NCBI RefSeq assembly: GCF_003024515.2
Contig: NZ_PYIX02000003.1
Span: 62,001 to 126,000 of the forward strand
Source of the DNA: Acinetobacter sichuanensis
GTDB taxonomy: Bacteria > Pseudomonadota > Gammaproteobacteria > Pseudomonadales > Moraxellaceae
Reading direction: 5' to 3'
DNA length: 64,000 nt
Positions 18,356 to 26,457 of the stretch are shown here, piece after piece. Within the stretch, counting starts at the first letter, position 1, and each line of letters starts with the position of its first letter. The notes under the pieces are model-generated. The model was not told the DNA's origin. It saw only the letters and a list, made by a program, of their open reading frames with translations, and made no database searches. Made by a program: the position numbers and the translations under genes.

Positions 18356-19333
18356 ATGCTGAACAAACTATGTGCGACCTTATTTTTGTGTGGAATGTCT
18401 TTTGCTGCTTCTGCACAGATCACAGGTAAAATGGAAAATCATCAAGGTGAATTTAAATTTAGTTATCAAAATCAACAGATCACATTGACATCTGAGCGTT
18501 GCCAAGCCTTTCTGGCATCAGGTAAAACAGCAAAAAATGTCAATATAGACGGTTTAAATGATGATCTTGAGCAACAGGGACAACTAAAAGCAACTTTCGA
18601 AAATGGTCAAAGTTGTGTGCTAGATGACTTAACTCCTCCTGTTGCAATGACCATGCCGCCTGTAATGGCGATGCCACCTATTCATGCTCAAGATACAATG
18701 TCTCGCCAATTTACTATGGGTGTTGCAGATTTGATGCCTGTACATGCAAGTACACGTCCATCGGCAGTGATTTTATTGAGTCAAGGAACCAATGCAAAAA
18801 AAGCCAATACCGCATTATGTAATAGCTTTGTAAAATTAGAAACAGTAGAAGAAGCGACGGAAAATCAAGGTGTTGCTGAAACAGCTCAAGTTGTGACTAA
18901 AGTGCCTGTAACAGTTGAGTTGCAACAAAATAATGATGACTGTGAAGAAATTTTAGCAGTTTATGATTATAAACTCGCAGCAGAGGAACTCACTCAACTC
19001 AATCCTAAACTTCTTCGTTCAAATGGACCATTTATTGCTATTTATAATCCAAACTCTGTCGAAATTAATCAAATTATTGACTTAAATGGTGCAAGTGAGG
19101 CAGATATTAAAAAGTTCGGTCAAAATTGGCATACAATTTTTACTGAATATGCAATGAAACAAACGCGTACAGTACAAACAAATGCTGTGGTCGAATCAGA
19201 AAAAACAAGTATTTGGATGACTTTAAAAGGTTTATTTAAATCGTCTGTTTGTTCTACAGACCCAAATTTAATTTATATTTTTGATGATGCGGCTGGAAAA
19301 ATTGCAGATTACATTTGTAAAAGTAAAGCATAA
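18356..19333 (+). CDS. Exported protein of unknown function with proline/methionine-rich linker
   Basis: This encodes 325 residues with a clear signal peptide (MLNKLCATLFLCGMSFAASA, cleaved before QITGK). The mature part has an N-terminal beta-rich segment (about 21-95), a linker rich in Pro and Met (PPVAMTMPPVMAMPPIH, about 99-115), and a C-terminal region with dispersed cysteines (ALC, DDC, SVC, YIC) that may form disulfides. I do not recognise a family. It sits between a terminator and 6S RNA, convergent with the latter. No ribosome site is obvious. Confidence 0.65.
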   Translation: MLNKLCATLFLCGMSFAASAQITGKMENHQGEFKFSYQNQQITLTSERCQAFLASGKTAKNVNIDGLNDDLEQQGQLKATFENGQSCVLDDLTPPVAMTMPPVMAMPPIHAQDTMSRQFTMGVADLMPVHASTRPSAVILLSQGTNAKKANTALCNSFVKLETVEEATENQGVAETAQVVTKVPVTVELQQNNDDCEEILAVYDYKLAAEELTQLNPKLLRSNGPFIAIYNPNSVEINQIIDLNGASEADIKKFGQNWHTIFTEYAMKQTRTVQTNAVVESEKTSIWMTLKGLFKSSVCSTDPNLIYIFDDAAGKIADYICKSKA

Positions 19334-19360
19334 TTTGATCATTCACTAGACGAACTCAAA

Positions 19361-19387
19361 TAGAAAAGCATGAACTATGCTTTTCTA
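19361..19387 (+). terminator. Inverted repeat after the exported-protein gene
   Basis: The repeat TAGAAAAGCAT / ATGCTTTTCTA lies about 28 bases past the stop. The T residues are inside the stem rather than after it, so it may act in both directions. Confidence 0.55.
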
Positions 19388-19487
19388 TCAAATTTACAAA
19401 AAAGAGAAGAAGGGTTTAAATCAAAAGATTAGACAAAAATATTAAAAGAATAAAAAGATGAGATGGTTAAAGCTTATTATAAAAAAT

Positions 19488-19668
19488 TAAGTTCTCCGAA
19501 GATGCCGCTGCATGGTCGTTACCCTGAACCCGATGAGTTCAAGGTGGACACGACGCGTACTTACTGGGTTTCCTACTCGGGGTAGGCATACACTCAAAAT
19601 ACACAGAACGCATCCGTAAGTTTAAGTATCGGCAGGGGAATAGACGTACTGGCGAACACCTCAGAGTT
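19488..19668 (-). ncRNA. ssrS: 6S RNA
   Basis: 6S RNA binds sigma-70 RNA polymerase by mimicking an open promoter and tunes transcription in stationary phase. On the minus strand the 5' part reads AACTCTGAGGTGTTCGCCAG and contains TCCCCTGCCGATA; the 3' part contains CACCTTGAAC, GGGTTCAGGGTAACGACC and GCGGCATCTTCGGAG. These match the conserved blocks of E. coli 6S RNA (CUCUGAGAUGUUCGC, GUCCCCUGAGCCGAUA, GGGUUCAAGGGUUACAGCC, GCGGCAUCUCGGAG), and the ends pair to close the long hairpin. It lies downstream of zapA on the same strand, as expected. Ends are estimated to within a few bases. Confidence 0.93.
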
Positions 19669-19674
19669 ATATTA

Positions 19675-19702
19675 AGTATACATATTCTGAATGCTGTGGC
19701 AA
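19675..19702 (-). promoter_or_regulatory. ssrS: Sigma-70 promoter of 6S RNA
   Basis: TTGCCA (19697-19702, five of six) and TATACT (19675-19680, five of six) are separated by 16 bases on the minus strand. Initiation seven bases downstream falls at about 19668, the 5' end expected from the 6S structure. Confidence 0.75.
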
Positions 19703-19770
19703 ATACTCATTCTCAATAAATGTGTATTTTTATAAATTAGATTGCATCAAATGCGCAAACAAAAAGCAGT

Positions 19771-20055
19771 TTATACTGCTTTTTCAACATCTTTTAAAAT
19801 TTCCTCAAGGAGCCGTTCACAATGTGTATATTCTTGTAAGGACTTGTTAAGGCTTAAAACCTCTTGCATTAATTCTAAAGCAACCATGATCATAAGCTTG
19901 TTATGTTCCATGTTTGGTGCTTTACGACGAAATTCTTGAAATTTCTCATTGAGCAAGTTTCCTGCACGCTCTAAATCGGCTTGTTTATCAGGTGTTGTAC
20001 TTAAACGAAAAATTTGTTCAATTAAACGTAATTCAACAATAACAACATCAGACAT
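19771..20055 (-). CDS. zapA: Cell division protein ZapA
   Basis: ZapA binds FtsZ and bundles its filaments at the Z-ring. The 94-residue product has the N-terminal globular part (VVIVELRLIEQIFRLSTTPDKQADLERAGNLLNEKF) with the conserved D-L-E-x-A pattern and a C-terminal coiled coil (about 50-94, NKLMIMVALELMQEVLSLNKSLQEY). It begins two bases after the stop of the coiled-coil gene upstream, so the two form an operon, with 6S RNA behind them. Confidence 0.92.
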   Translation of the reverse strand: MSDVVIVELRLIEQIFRLSTTPDKQADLERAGNLLNEKFQEFRRKAPNMEHNKLMIMVALELMQEVLSLNKSLQEYTHCERLLEEILKDVEKAV

Positions 20056-20057
20056 GA

Positions 20058-20609
20058 TTAAACTTCCTCATTTGTTTCAGCAGGATGAGCAAGTTGTTGA
20101 ATTTCTTGCGCATGATGATCTTGTTCTGTACCTAAAATCGCTAAACGTTGAATAATGGCTTCAACTTTAGTTTTCGCATGATCATTTTTCTGAATTAAGC
20201 GTTCACGTTCATTATTTAATTCTTTAATCTCTTGATGAGATTGGCGCTGTTCAGCCTGAAGCTTTTCTTTCATTACACGTAATTCATTACGTTCAGTCAA
20301 AATCTCTTGAAAACGTGTTTTTAGATCAGTACAACTTTTTTCTAGGCGACCATAACGTTCAGCCAAAGATTTTGCATCAGTATTGAGTTGATTAAACTGT
20401 TTTTGCAATTGAGACAGTTGTTCAGTCAAGCTTTCGATTTCATCTTGCTTTTGAGTGATAATGCCATTTTTATGCAAAATCTGAGTATGTGTCTGCTCTT
20501 CACTGTTAGCTTTCTCTTTTAACAGTGCTACATTTTCTTTCTCAGTTTTTTCAATACGTGTTTTTAAAACACCAATATGCGTTTGTAGACGCTGTAATTG
20601 TTCTAGCAT
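20058..20609 (-). CDS. Coiled-coil protein upstream of zapA (possible division-associated protein)
   Basis: This 183-residue protein is almost entirely a predicted coiled coil (LEQLQRLQTHIGVLKTRIEKTEKENVALL, then repeated heptads through residue 165), with a short C-terminal tail ending PAETNEEV. It has no signal peptide or membrane segment. Small coiled-coil proteins often sit beside zapA in gammaproteobacteria, so a role in Z-ring organisation like ZapB is plausible but inferred. I chose the ATG at 20609; the GTG at 20621 has no ribosome site. Confidence 0.7.
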   Translation of the reverse strand: MLEQLQRLQTHIGVLKTRIEKTEKENVALLKEKANSEEQTHTQILHKNGIITQKQDEIESLTEQLSQLQKQFNQLNTDAKSLAERYGRLEKSCTDLKTRFQEILTERNELRVMKEKLQAEQRQSHQEIKELNNERERLIQKNDHAKTKVEAIIQRLAILGTEQDHHAQEIQQLAHPAETNEEV

Positions 20610-20673
20610 AACGGGTCGCACAGATCTGCAATCAAAGGTAATATATACAGAAGTATAGAGATTGGAAAAGCGA

Positions 20674-21306
20674 ATGCAAGACGATATTTCAGGTTGGTCA
20701 GATTGGGATCAAAACTTTGGTCAAATTGAAGAAATTTCAAGCCCAAGTGAGTTACATGGCTTACTTACAGGTATAATTTGTGTTACTGAAGTGCCATCTC
20801 GTGATGAATGGTTACAAATTTTATCAACCATTGATGTACCAAAAGTAAACGAAGATGCACTCGCAATGTTAGCTGAAGAAGCCGAAGACATTGCACATGC
20901 TTTATCAGAAGATGAACTGGATTATTTACCATTATTACCAGATGACGAGCATAGCCTTGCTGAACGCGTTTTAGCATTATCAGATTGGTGTGCTGGTGTA
21001 GTGCTCGGTTTTGGTTTAGCTTCAGGTCATATTCGAGCAGATGAACAAGAATTGATTGAAAGTTTACAAGATGTTGCTTCTGTTGAATTTGATGAGTCAG
21101 ATGATGATGAAGAAGGTGATGCAAGCTATCAAGAGTTATATGAGTTTGTACGTTTAATTCCTGTATCATTGTCAATGGGACGAAAGAAAATTCCAGTTTT
21201 AGAAAGCTCTTTATTACAAAATTTTCACAGTAAAATGAAGCAAGTCATCGATGCTTCTGATAGTAATAATGTGGTAGAGATGTTTACACCACATCGCCCT
21301 AGTTAA
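20674..21306 (+). CDS. ygfB: UPF0149 family protein YgfB
   Basis: The 210-residue product has the YgfB/YecA all-helical pattern: SPSELHGLLTGIIC, an acidic middle (EEAEDIAHALSEDELDYLPLLPDDE), LSDWCAGVVLGFGLASG and the final YEFVRLIPVSLSM. In Pseudomonas a YgfB protein modulates the AlpA antitermination pathway; whether that holds here is unknown. It is divergent from zapA and upstream of pepP, the standard order. ATG at 20674 (MQDDISG) follows GGAAAAGCG; an upstream TTG is less likely. Confidence 0.88.
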   Translation: MQDDISGWSDWDQNFGQIEEISSPSELHGLLTGIICVTEVPSRDEWLQILSTIDVPKVNEDALAMLAEEAEDIAHALSEDELDYLPLLPDDEHSLAERVLALSDWCAGVVLGFGLASGHIRADEQELIESLQDVASVEFDESDDDEEGDASYQELYEFVRLIPVSLSMGRKKIPVLESSLLQNFHSKMKQVIDASDSNNVVEMFTPHRPS

Positions 21307-21317
21307 ATTTACCCATC

Positions 21318-21368
21318 AAAATAAAGGTTTTTTTAGATGATATTGAACATAAAAAAGCCTTTATTTTT
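21318..21368 (+). terminator. Long hairpin terminator between ygfB and pepP
   Basis: The inverted repeat AAAATAAAGG-TTTTTTTA / AAAAAAG-CCTTTATTTT is followed by T residues, about 12 bases after ygfB. It implies pepP has its own promoter. Confidence 0.7.
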
Positions 21369-21421
21369 GATTGAATAAGACCAAACTAATTTTTACCACT
21401 GAATGATAAGCTGAATAAAGA

Positions 21422-22744
21422 ATGAAATTAACGCAAGTAGATTTTCGGGAACGTCGTGACCGCCTCGCAGAACAAATGGGTCCTAATAGCATTGCGATTA
21501 TTGCAACCAGTCCAGAAGTGATGCGAAATCGAGATGCTGATTATAAATTTCGTGCTGATAGTAGTTTTTTCTATTTAACAGGTTTTGCTGAGCCTGAAGC
21601 TGTGGCAATTATTGAAACAGATGCAACATGTGAAGACTATAGCTATAGTCTTTTTTGTCGTGAACGTAATCGTGAAATGGAAATTTGGAATGGTTATCGT
21701 GCAGGAATTGATGGTGCAATAGACGATTATGATGCTGATGAAGCTTATGCCATTGATCTGTTAGATGAAGAGATTATTGAAAAATTACTCAATAAAGAAA
21801 AACTTTTTTATCGTATCGGGCAACGTGCTGAATTTGATGCGCGAGTCAGTCAGTGGATTGCTAAAGCAACAGGTGAGTCACGTCGTGGTGCGGCTGTTCC
21901 TGCTCAGATCATTCAACTTGACCAGATTGTAGATGAAATGCGTTTGCATAAGTCAGCCAAAGAAATTCAGCTTATGCAAATTGCTTCAGAGATTAGTGCT
22001 GAAGCACATACCCGTGCCATGCAAACAGTTCGACCAAATATGATGGAATATGCTCTAGAGGCTGAACTGAATTATATTTTTGGAAAAAATGGTTGTGTGC
22101 CATCATATAATAGTATCGTAGGTGGTGGTGAAAATGGCTGTATTTTGCATTATGTAGAAAATAATAAACCATTGAAAAATGGTGATTTAGTTCTTATTGA
22201 TGCAGCTTGTGAATATGAGCTTTATGCTTCTGACATTACCCGTACTTTTCCTGTAAATGGTCAATTTAGTCCTGAACAAAAAGCGTTATATCAGATTGTA
22301 TTAGACTCACAAATTGCTGCGATTGATGCTGTACGTATTGGCAACTCTTATAAAGAACCACATCATGTTGCGGTAAGAATCTTAGTTCAAGGTTTACTTG
22401 ATTTAGGGATTATGCAGGGCGATTTGGAAGAGATTATTGAAACTGAACGTTATCGCCAATTTTATATGCATGGTACAGGACATTGGTTAGGCATGGACGT
22501 GCATGATGTAGGGTCATATAAAGATCAAGGCGAATGGCGCTGCTATGAAGAAGGTATGGTGGTGACTGTGGAGCCTGGTTTGTATATTGCACCTGATGAT
22601 CAAACCGTAGATAAAAAATGGCGTGGTATCGGTATTCGTATTGAAGATGATGTCGTTGCAACACAAAATGGTCCATTGGTTTTGACTAAAAATGTCGTGA
22701 AATCTGTTGCAGATATTGAAGCACTCATGGCAGAGTCAAACTAA
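21422..22744 (+). CDS. pepP: Xaa-Pro aminopeptidase P
   Basis: PepP releases N-terminal residues that precede proline and needs two manganese ions. The 440-residue product keeps all five metal ligands at the E. coli-like positions: Asp260 (VLIDAACEYE), Asp271 (ASDITRTF), His354 (GTGHWLGMDVHD), Glu384 (VTVEPGLYI) and Glu408 (GIRIEDDVV). The creatinase N-domain covers about residues 1-170. It lies between ygfB and, after an accessory block, ubiH, the usual neighbours. Confidence 0.96.
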   Translation: MKLTQVDFRERRDRLAEQMGPNSIAIIATSPEVMRNRDADYKFRADSSFFYLTGFAEPEAVAIIETDATCEDYSYSLFCRERNREMEIWNGYRAGIDGAIDDYDADEAYAIDLLDEEIIEKLLNKEKLFYRIGQRAEFDARVSQWIAKATGESRRGAAVPAQIIQLDQIVDEMRLHKSAKEIQLMQIASEISAEAHTRAMQTVRPNMMEYALEAELNYIFGKNGCVPSYNSIVGGGENGCILHYVENNKPLKNGDLVLIDAACEYELYASDITRTFPVNGQFSPEQKALYQIVLDSQIAAIDAVRIGNSYKEPHHVAVRILVQGLLDLGIMQGDLEEIIETERYRQFYMHGTGHWLGMDVHDVGSYKDQGEWRCYEEGMVVTVEPGLYIAPDDQTVDKKWRGIGIRIEDDVVATQNGPLVLTKNVVKSVADIEALMAESN

Positions 22745-22824
22745 GCGTGGTGCAGTAAAATCAGTGAGATATTAAAAATTTCACTTAAAAAGTTATATTG
22801 AAAGATGACACATTTTGAAGATTT

Positions 22825-22853
22825 TACCCTCCTGAGTACAGGAGGGTTTTTTA
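22825..22853 (+). terminator. Rho-independent terminator after pepP
   Basis: The stem ACCCTCCTG / CAGGAGGGT is followed by TTTTTTAT. It marks the left edge of the accessory block between pepP and ubiH. Confidence 0.92.
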
Positions 22854-22894
22854 TGTACTTATTATTGTTTGCGCTTTGATTCATTTTTCTATTT

Positions 22895-23303
22895 TTAATG
22901 TTCTGTTCCAGCATAAATCCACATAGGTTGAGTTTTTCCAGCACGACTAAAGCCAAGAGATTCATAAAAAGAAATGGCATTAGCATCCGCTGTCAGCATT
23001 TTTTGATGAAAATTTTGATAGCGATCTAATAATTTTCTCATCATTTTTTTTGCCTATACCTAAACGTTGAAAATCTGGATGTACCAACATATGTGGAAAG
23101 TACACGACTAAATAGCCACCAGAAATTGCATTAGCAAGACCGACTAATTTGCCTTGAAATCTTGCAGTGACAAGGCTATGAGAGTTTTGTAAAGCTAACA
23201 TTAACTGATCAGGTTTTTCAGCAGAAGACCAAAGATGAGCAACATATAATTCTAAAACTTCTTCTTTATGAATTTCATCATTTATAGAAATATCAATAAT
23301 CAT
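22895..23303 (-). pseudogene. GNAT acetyltransferase gene with a +1 frameshift in an A8 run
   Basis: The first 85 or so residues are a normal GNAT start, reaching the acetyl-CoA loop (LVGLANAISGGYLVVYFPHMLVHPDFQRLGIGKK). At a run of eight A (23044-23051, minus strand) the frame shifts and stops early. With seven A the frame continues GKKMMRKLLDRYQNF ... ANAISFYESLGFSRAGKTQ ... to TAA at 22895, which is the expected GNAT C-terminus (F-Y-E-S-L-G-F). The complete product would be about 135 residues. It may be a pseudogene, a phase-variable gene or an assembly error. Confidence 0.85.
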
Positions 23304-23579
23304 TGTGATTCTTTGTCATTGAAGATTTTAAGTTGTTTTAAATTTTTAAATTAATGATATGACATTTTTGATCTAATTTTGTGCAATACGCAGAATAAAA
23401 ATTTTCTCTGAAGGTACTTGCTCCTTAAAATAAAAAGAAATATTATCAGTGTGCTGATAAAATCAAAAACGAATATGATGATCCAACAACAATACATTTC
23501 GTTAGGAAAATGATTTTTTCATCACTTAAAAAGTCCAAAGTGTGGATTGATAACGTAATCTCGAATTATAAGGAAATAA
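23304..23579. other. Divergent AT-rich region upstream of the MFS gene
   Basis: This stretch of 276 bases lies between the frameshifted GNAT gene and the MFS transporter gene. I see a short inverted repeat (TTATCAGTGTGCTGATAA, 23443-23460), which could be an operator. I see no gene. Confidence 0.4.
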
Positions 23580-24947
23580 ATGATGAGACACGAAAATGCG
23601 AATGATGGTGAGATACCACAAAAGCAGCACAGTTCTAAATATGCTTGGTATGTTGTTTTTTTATGCATGTTAGCCTATATATTTTCATATATAGATCGTC
23701 AAATTTTAGTTTTGATGATTGAACCCATTAAAAATGATTTAAATCTGACAGATACTCAATTTAGCTTATTACATGGTTTAGCTTTTTCTCTTTTTTACGC
23801 AATTATGGGATTACCAATAGCATATCTTGCAGATCGTTTCTCAAGACCAAAAATTATTGCAATCGGAATTATTTTTTGGAGTTTTGCTACGGCTGCTTGT
23901 GGGTTGAGTAAAAATTTTCTGCAATTATTTTTATCAAGAATGGGCATTGGGATAGGCGAAGCAGCTTTATCACCCGCAGCATACTCTATATTTAGTGATC
24001 TGTTTTCTAAAGAAAAGTTAGGAAAAGCTGTTGGTATTTACTCAATTGGCTCATTCATTGGAGGGGGAACTGCTTTTTTAGTCGGTGGCTATGTGATTAG
24101 TCTTTTAAAAGATGCAACGCATATACAGGTTCCTTTGTTTGGTTTAATGAAAGCTTGGCAAGTGGCTTTTATTTTGGTTGGTTTGCCGGGTATTTTGATC
24201 GGTATCATTTTTTTACTTACAGTACGAGATCCTATTCGTAAAGGGCAGCGTGTCAATGCGTTAGGGCAAGTAGAAAAAGTCAAATTTACGGATTCATTTA
24301 AGTTTTTAGCTAAGCATCGTAAAACTTTTACATGTCACTATATGGGTTTTACATTTTATGCGATGGCTTTATTTTGTATGATGAGTTGGTCACCTGCTTT
24401 TTATATGAGAAATTACCATTTATCACCTGTAGAAACAGGGTATATGTTAGGAACAATTCTGTTGATTGCCAATACTTCAGGCGTGTTTTTTGCAGGATGG
24501 TTAACGGATTATTTAACCATGAAAGGACGTAAAGATGCGGCAATGTACACAGGTTTTCTAGGTGGGTTAGGCATTCTCTTGCCGATTATGAGTTATACCA
24601 TGGTAGACAATCTGACTGTATCTTTAGTTATTTTAAGTATAGCTATGTTTTTTGCTTCTTTTCCGATGCCAACTTCAACTGCGGCGATGCAAATACTTGC
24701 ACCAAACCAATTACGTGCTCAAATTTCTGCAATATTTTTGTTAATCAGTAGCTTGATCGGTTTAGGTATAGGCACAACTTTAGTTGCAATGATCACAGAT
24801 CATGTTTTTGCAGATATTAATAAAGTTGGTTATTCAATTGCGATTGTTGGTGGAGTCGCTGCTTTATTGACAATTGTTTTATTAAAATCGGGATGTAAGC
24901 ACTTCATTGAAAGTATGAAGGTTGAAGAGGGCAACAGTACAAATTAA
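23580..24947 (+). CDS. MFS transporter, spinster-like
   Basis: This encodes a 455-residue major facilitator with about 12 membrane helices. Visible family marks are the first helix WYVVFLCMLAYIFSYIDRQIL, the motif-A loop GLPIAYLADRFSRPKII, RMGIGIGEAALSPAAYSIFSDLF and a second-half loop WLTDYLTMKGRKDAAMY. The Y-x-D-R-Q and G-E-A-x-x-x-P features place it in the spinster/hexuronate-like group. The substrate is unknown. AAGGAAATAA precedes the ATG. It is inserted between pepP and ubiH. Confidence 0.85.
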   Translation: MMRHENANDGEIPQKQHSSKYAWYVVFLCMLAYIFSYIDRQILVLMIEPIKNDLNLTDTQFSLLHGLAFSLFYAIMGLPIAYLADRFSRPKIIAIGIIFWSFATAACGLSKNFLQLFLSRMGIGIGEAALSPAAYSIFSDLFSKEKLGKAVGIYSIGSFIGGGTAFLVGGYVISLLKDATHIQVPLFGLMKAWQVAFILVGLPGILIGIIFLLTVRDPIRKGQRVNALGQVEKVKFTDSFKFLAKHRKTFTCHYMGFTFYAMALFCMMSWSPAFYMRNYHLSPVETGYMLGTILLIANTSGVFFAGWLTDYLTMKGRKDAAMYTGFLGGLGILLPIMSYTMVDNLTVSLVILSIAMFFASFPMPTSTAAMQILAPNQLRAQISAIFLLISSLIGLGIGTTLVAMITDHVFADINKVGYSIAIVGGVAALLTIVLLKSGCKHFIESMKVEEGNSTN

Positions 24948-25078
24948 TTAACGCTTTCAATAGACTTTTACGACGAAATTTGATTGATAAATAAATGAAT
25001 CATGTGGAGTAAAAGTCTATTTGAGTTGTATCTGTTTAAATGATAAGTTGATGTATAAATAGCATAAAAATCAGTTTT

Positions 25079-25785
25079 TTACCTTGCACTTATGAGCTTT
25101 CCATCTTTCCAATGCGGTAATGACGATGGGAAGTCGATTTTTGACATGCAATCTTGAAATGTCCATAGACTTGGTTTAAATGTAAGTGGTGGGATGGGTA
25201 GATTTTTATCACGATATGCTACTCTAGCTGATAATTATTGAGATCAACGACAAGATAGTGTGTTTTAGGGCAAGTCATTTTCTTAGCTTGATGAATGAAA
25301 TGATAATCTTTAGCTAAACGTAAAAAACCTATTGTTGGTGAGATTTCGAGAACAGACATGCCATTGATTTGTACTGGATATGGAAATTGAATCCCATCTA
25401 CATCATTTAAGTCGCGTGGTGCATTATGATCAAAACCCGCAGGAATATATTTGCTGATATGTGTCCCTTTGGGCAGAATAATTTCACCAAAAGGTGTATC
25501 TTTTTCGAGGGTGAAATAGCGATTTTTATCTTTTTCATGTTCAAATTTCACATATTTTTCATTCGCTTGAGCTGCCCAAAAAATCAAAGCTGCAAATAAA
25601 ACACATAAAACGATTGGGCTATACAGTAAAAAGAGTTGCCATTTTTTTAAAGGTGGAATAAGTAATCCTTGACGTGTATATCGACATCGCCAAAGAAAAT
25701 AAAAACTTGCTGAACCGAGTGACATTAAAATCAACAAGAAAATAATGAGAAATAAGCTACCAGCACCACCGCCTGCAACAATCAT
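25079..25785 (-). pseudogene. Membrane-anchored hypothetical protein gene with a late frameshift
   Basis: The uninterrupted frame (25219-25785, 188 residues) has two membrane helices (about 10-33 and 48-72) and a soluble domain (FTLEKDTPFGEIILPKGTHISKYIP, NDVDGIQFPYPVQINGMSVLEIS). It stops at TAG right after LNNYQLE. In the next frame the sequence continues without a stop for 50 codons as coherent protein (SARVAYRDKNLPIPPL, TFKPSLWTFQDCM, DFPSSLPHWKDGK) to TAA at 25079-25081. One lost T near 25230-25234 would explain it. The intact protein would be about 235 residues. It overlaps the upstream DUF457 gene by 4 bases (ATGA). Confidence 0.65.
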
Positions 25786-26288
25786 TTCAATGCCTTATTT
25801 TTACGAATATATAAAATAAATGCATAAGCACAGATGACTAACTCTACCAAAAATGACCAATGAAAAATAAAATTTAACCACCAAGGTTGATAACGTGCTG
25901 TAACTTCAAAAAATACATAGGATCGATTTATAAAGGGTGCAAATAACCAAACATCACCCACAAAAGTATCTAAACAAATATGTAAAAGTGCAGCACCTGA
26001 AAATAACATAGCGATGAATGCAAACTTAGTATGCTGTTTAAAGATTTTCCATGCAGCAAATGCCAACAGAAAAAGTGGGATCCAGACAGAAAACCAATGT
26101 AAAAAATACTGATGATGGTGTACTGAGCGTTGATCAAGGAAATAAAAGTAAAATAGGTCAATATCTGGAAAAATAGCACCGAGCATAATCGTGCTATAAA
26201 ACGCTTTACGACTGAGAAGATTGGGTTTTAATTTTTTGTCTAATAGATCCGCTAAAATATAGCCAGAAGGTATATGTGCAATAAACAT
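25782..26288 (-). CDS. DUF457/YdjM-like membrane-bound metal-dependent hydrolase
   Basis: This 168-residue integral membrane protein carries the histidine/aspartate motifs of the DUF457 (YdjM/YbcI) family: N-terminal IAHIPSGYILADLL, LGAIFPDIDLFYF, RSVHHHQYFLHWF and LLHICLDTFVGDVWLFAPF. The family is called membrane-bound metal-dependent hydrolases by motif; activity is not well defined. About four membrane segments are visible. Its stop overlaps the start of the frameshifted gene downstream by four bases, so the two form an operon. Confidence 0.82.
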   Translation of the reverse strand: MFIAHIPSGYILADLLDKKLKPNLLSRKAFYSTIMLGAIFPDIDLFYFYFLDQRSVHHHQYFLHWFSVWIPLFLLAFAAWKIFKQHTKFAFIAMLFSGAALLHICLDTFVGDVWLFAPFINRSYVFFEVTARYQPWWLNFIFHWSFLVELVICAYAFILYIRKNKALK

Positions 26289-26457
26289 TTTTTCATATTT
26301 TTATAAAACGAATTTTGCCTAGATTAACATAACGCTGCCAAATCACACCGAACAAGATACTAATCCAATATAAAAATCATTGCGCTTCATGTAATATAAA
26401 ATCAATCAAGATAAGCAGTATTCAGCATGCTGAATTGCATATAGAAAGGGTTAAAAC

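Noticed and set aside
22741..22986. 81-codon minus-strand frame just after pepP
   Set aside because: It lies in a different frame from the restored GNAT C-terminus and reads through the pepP terminator; a shadow frame.
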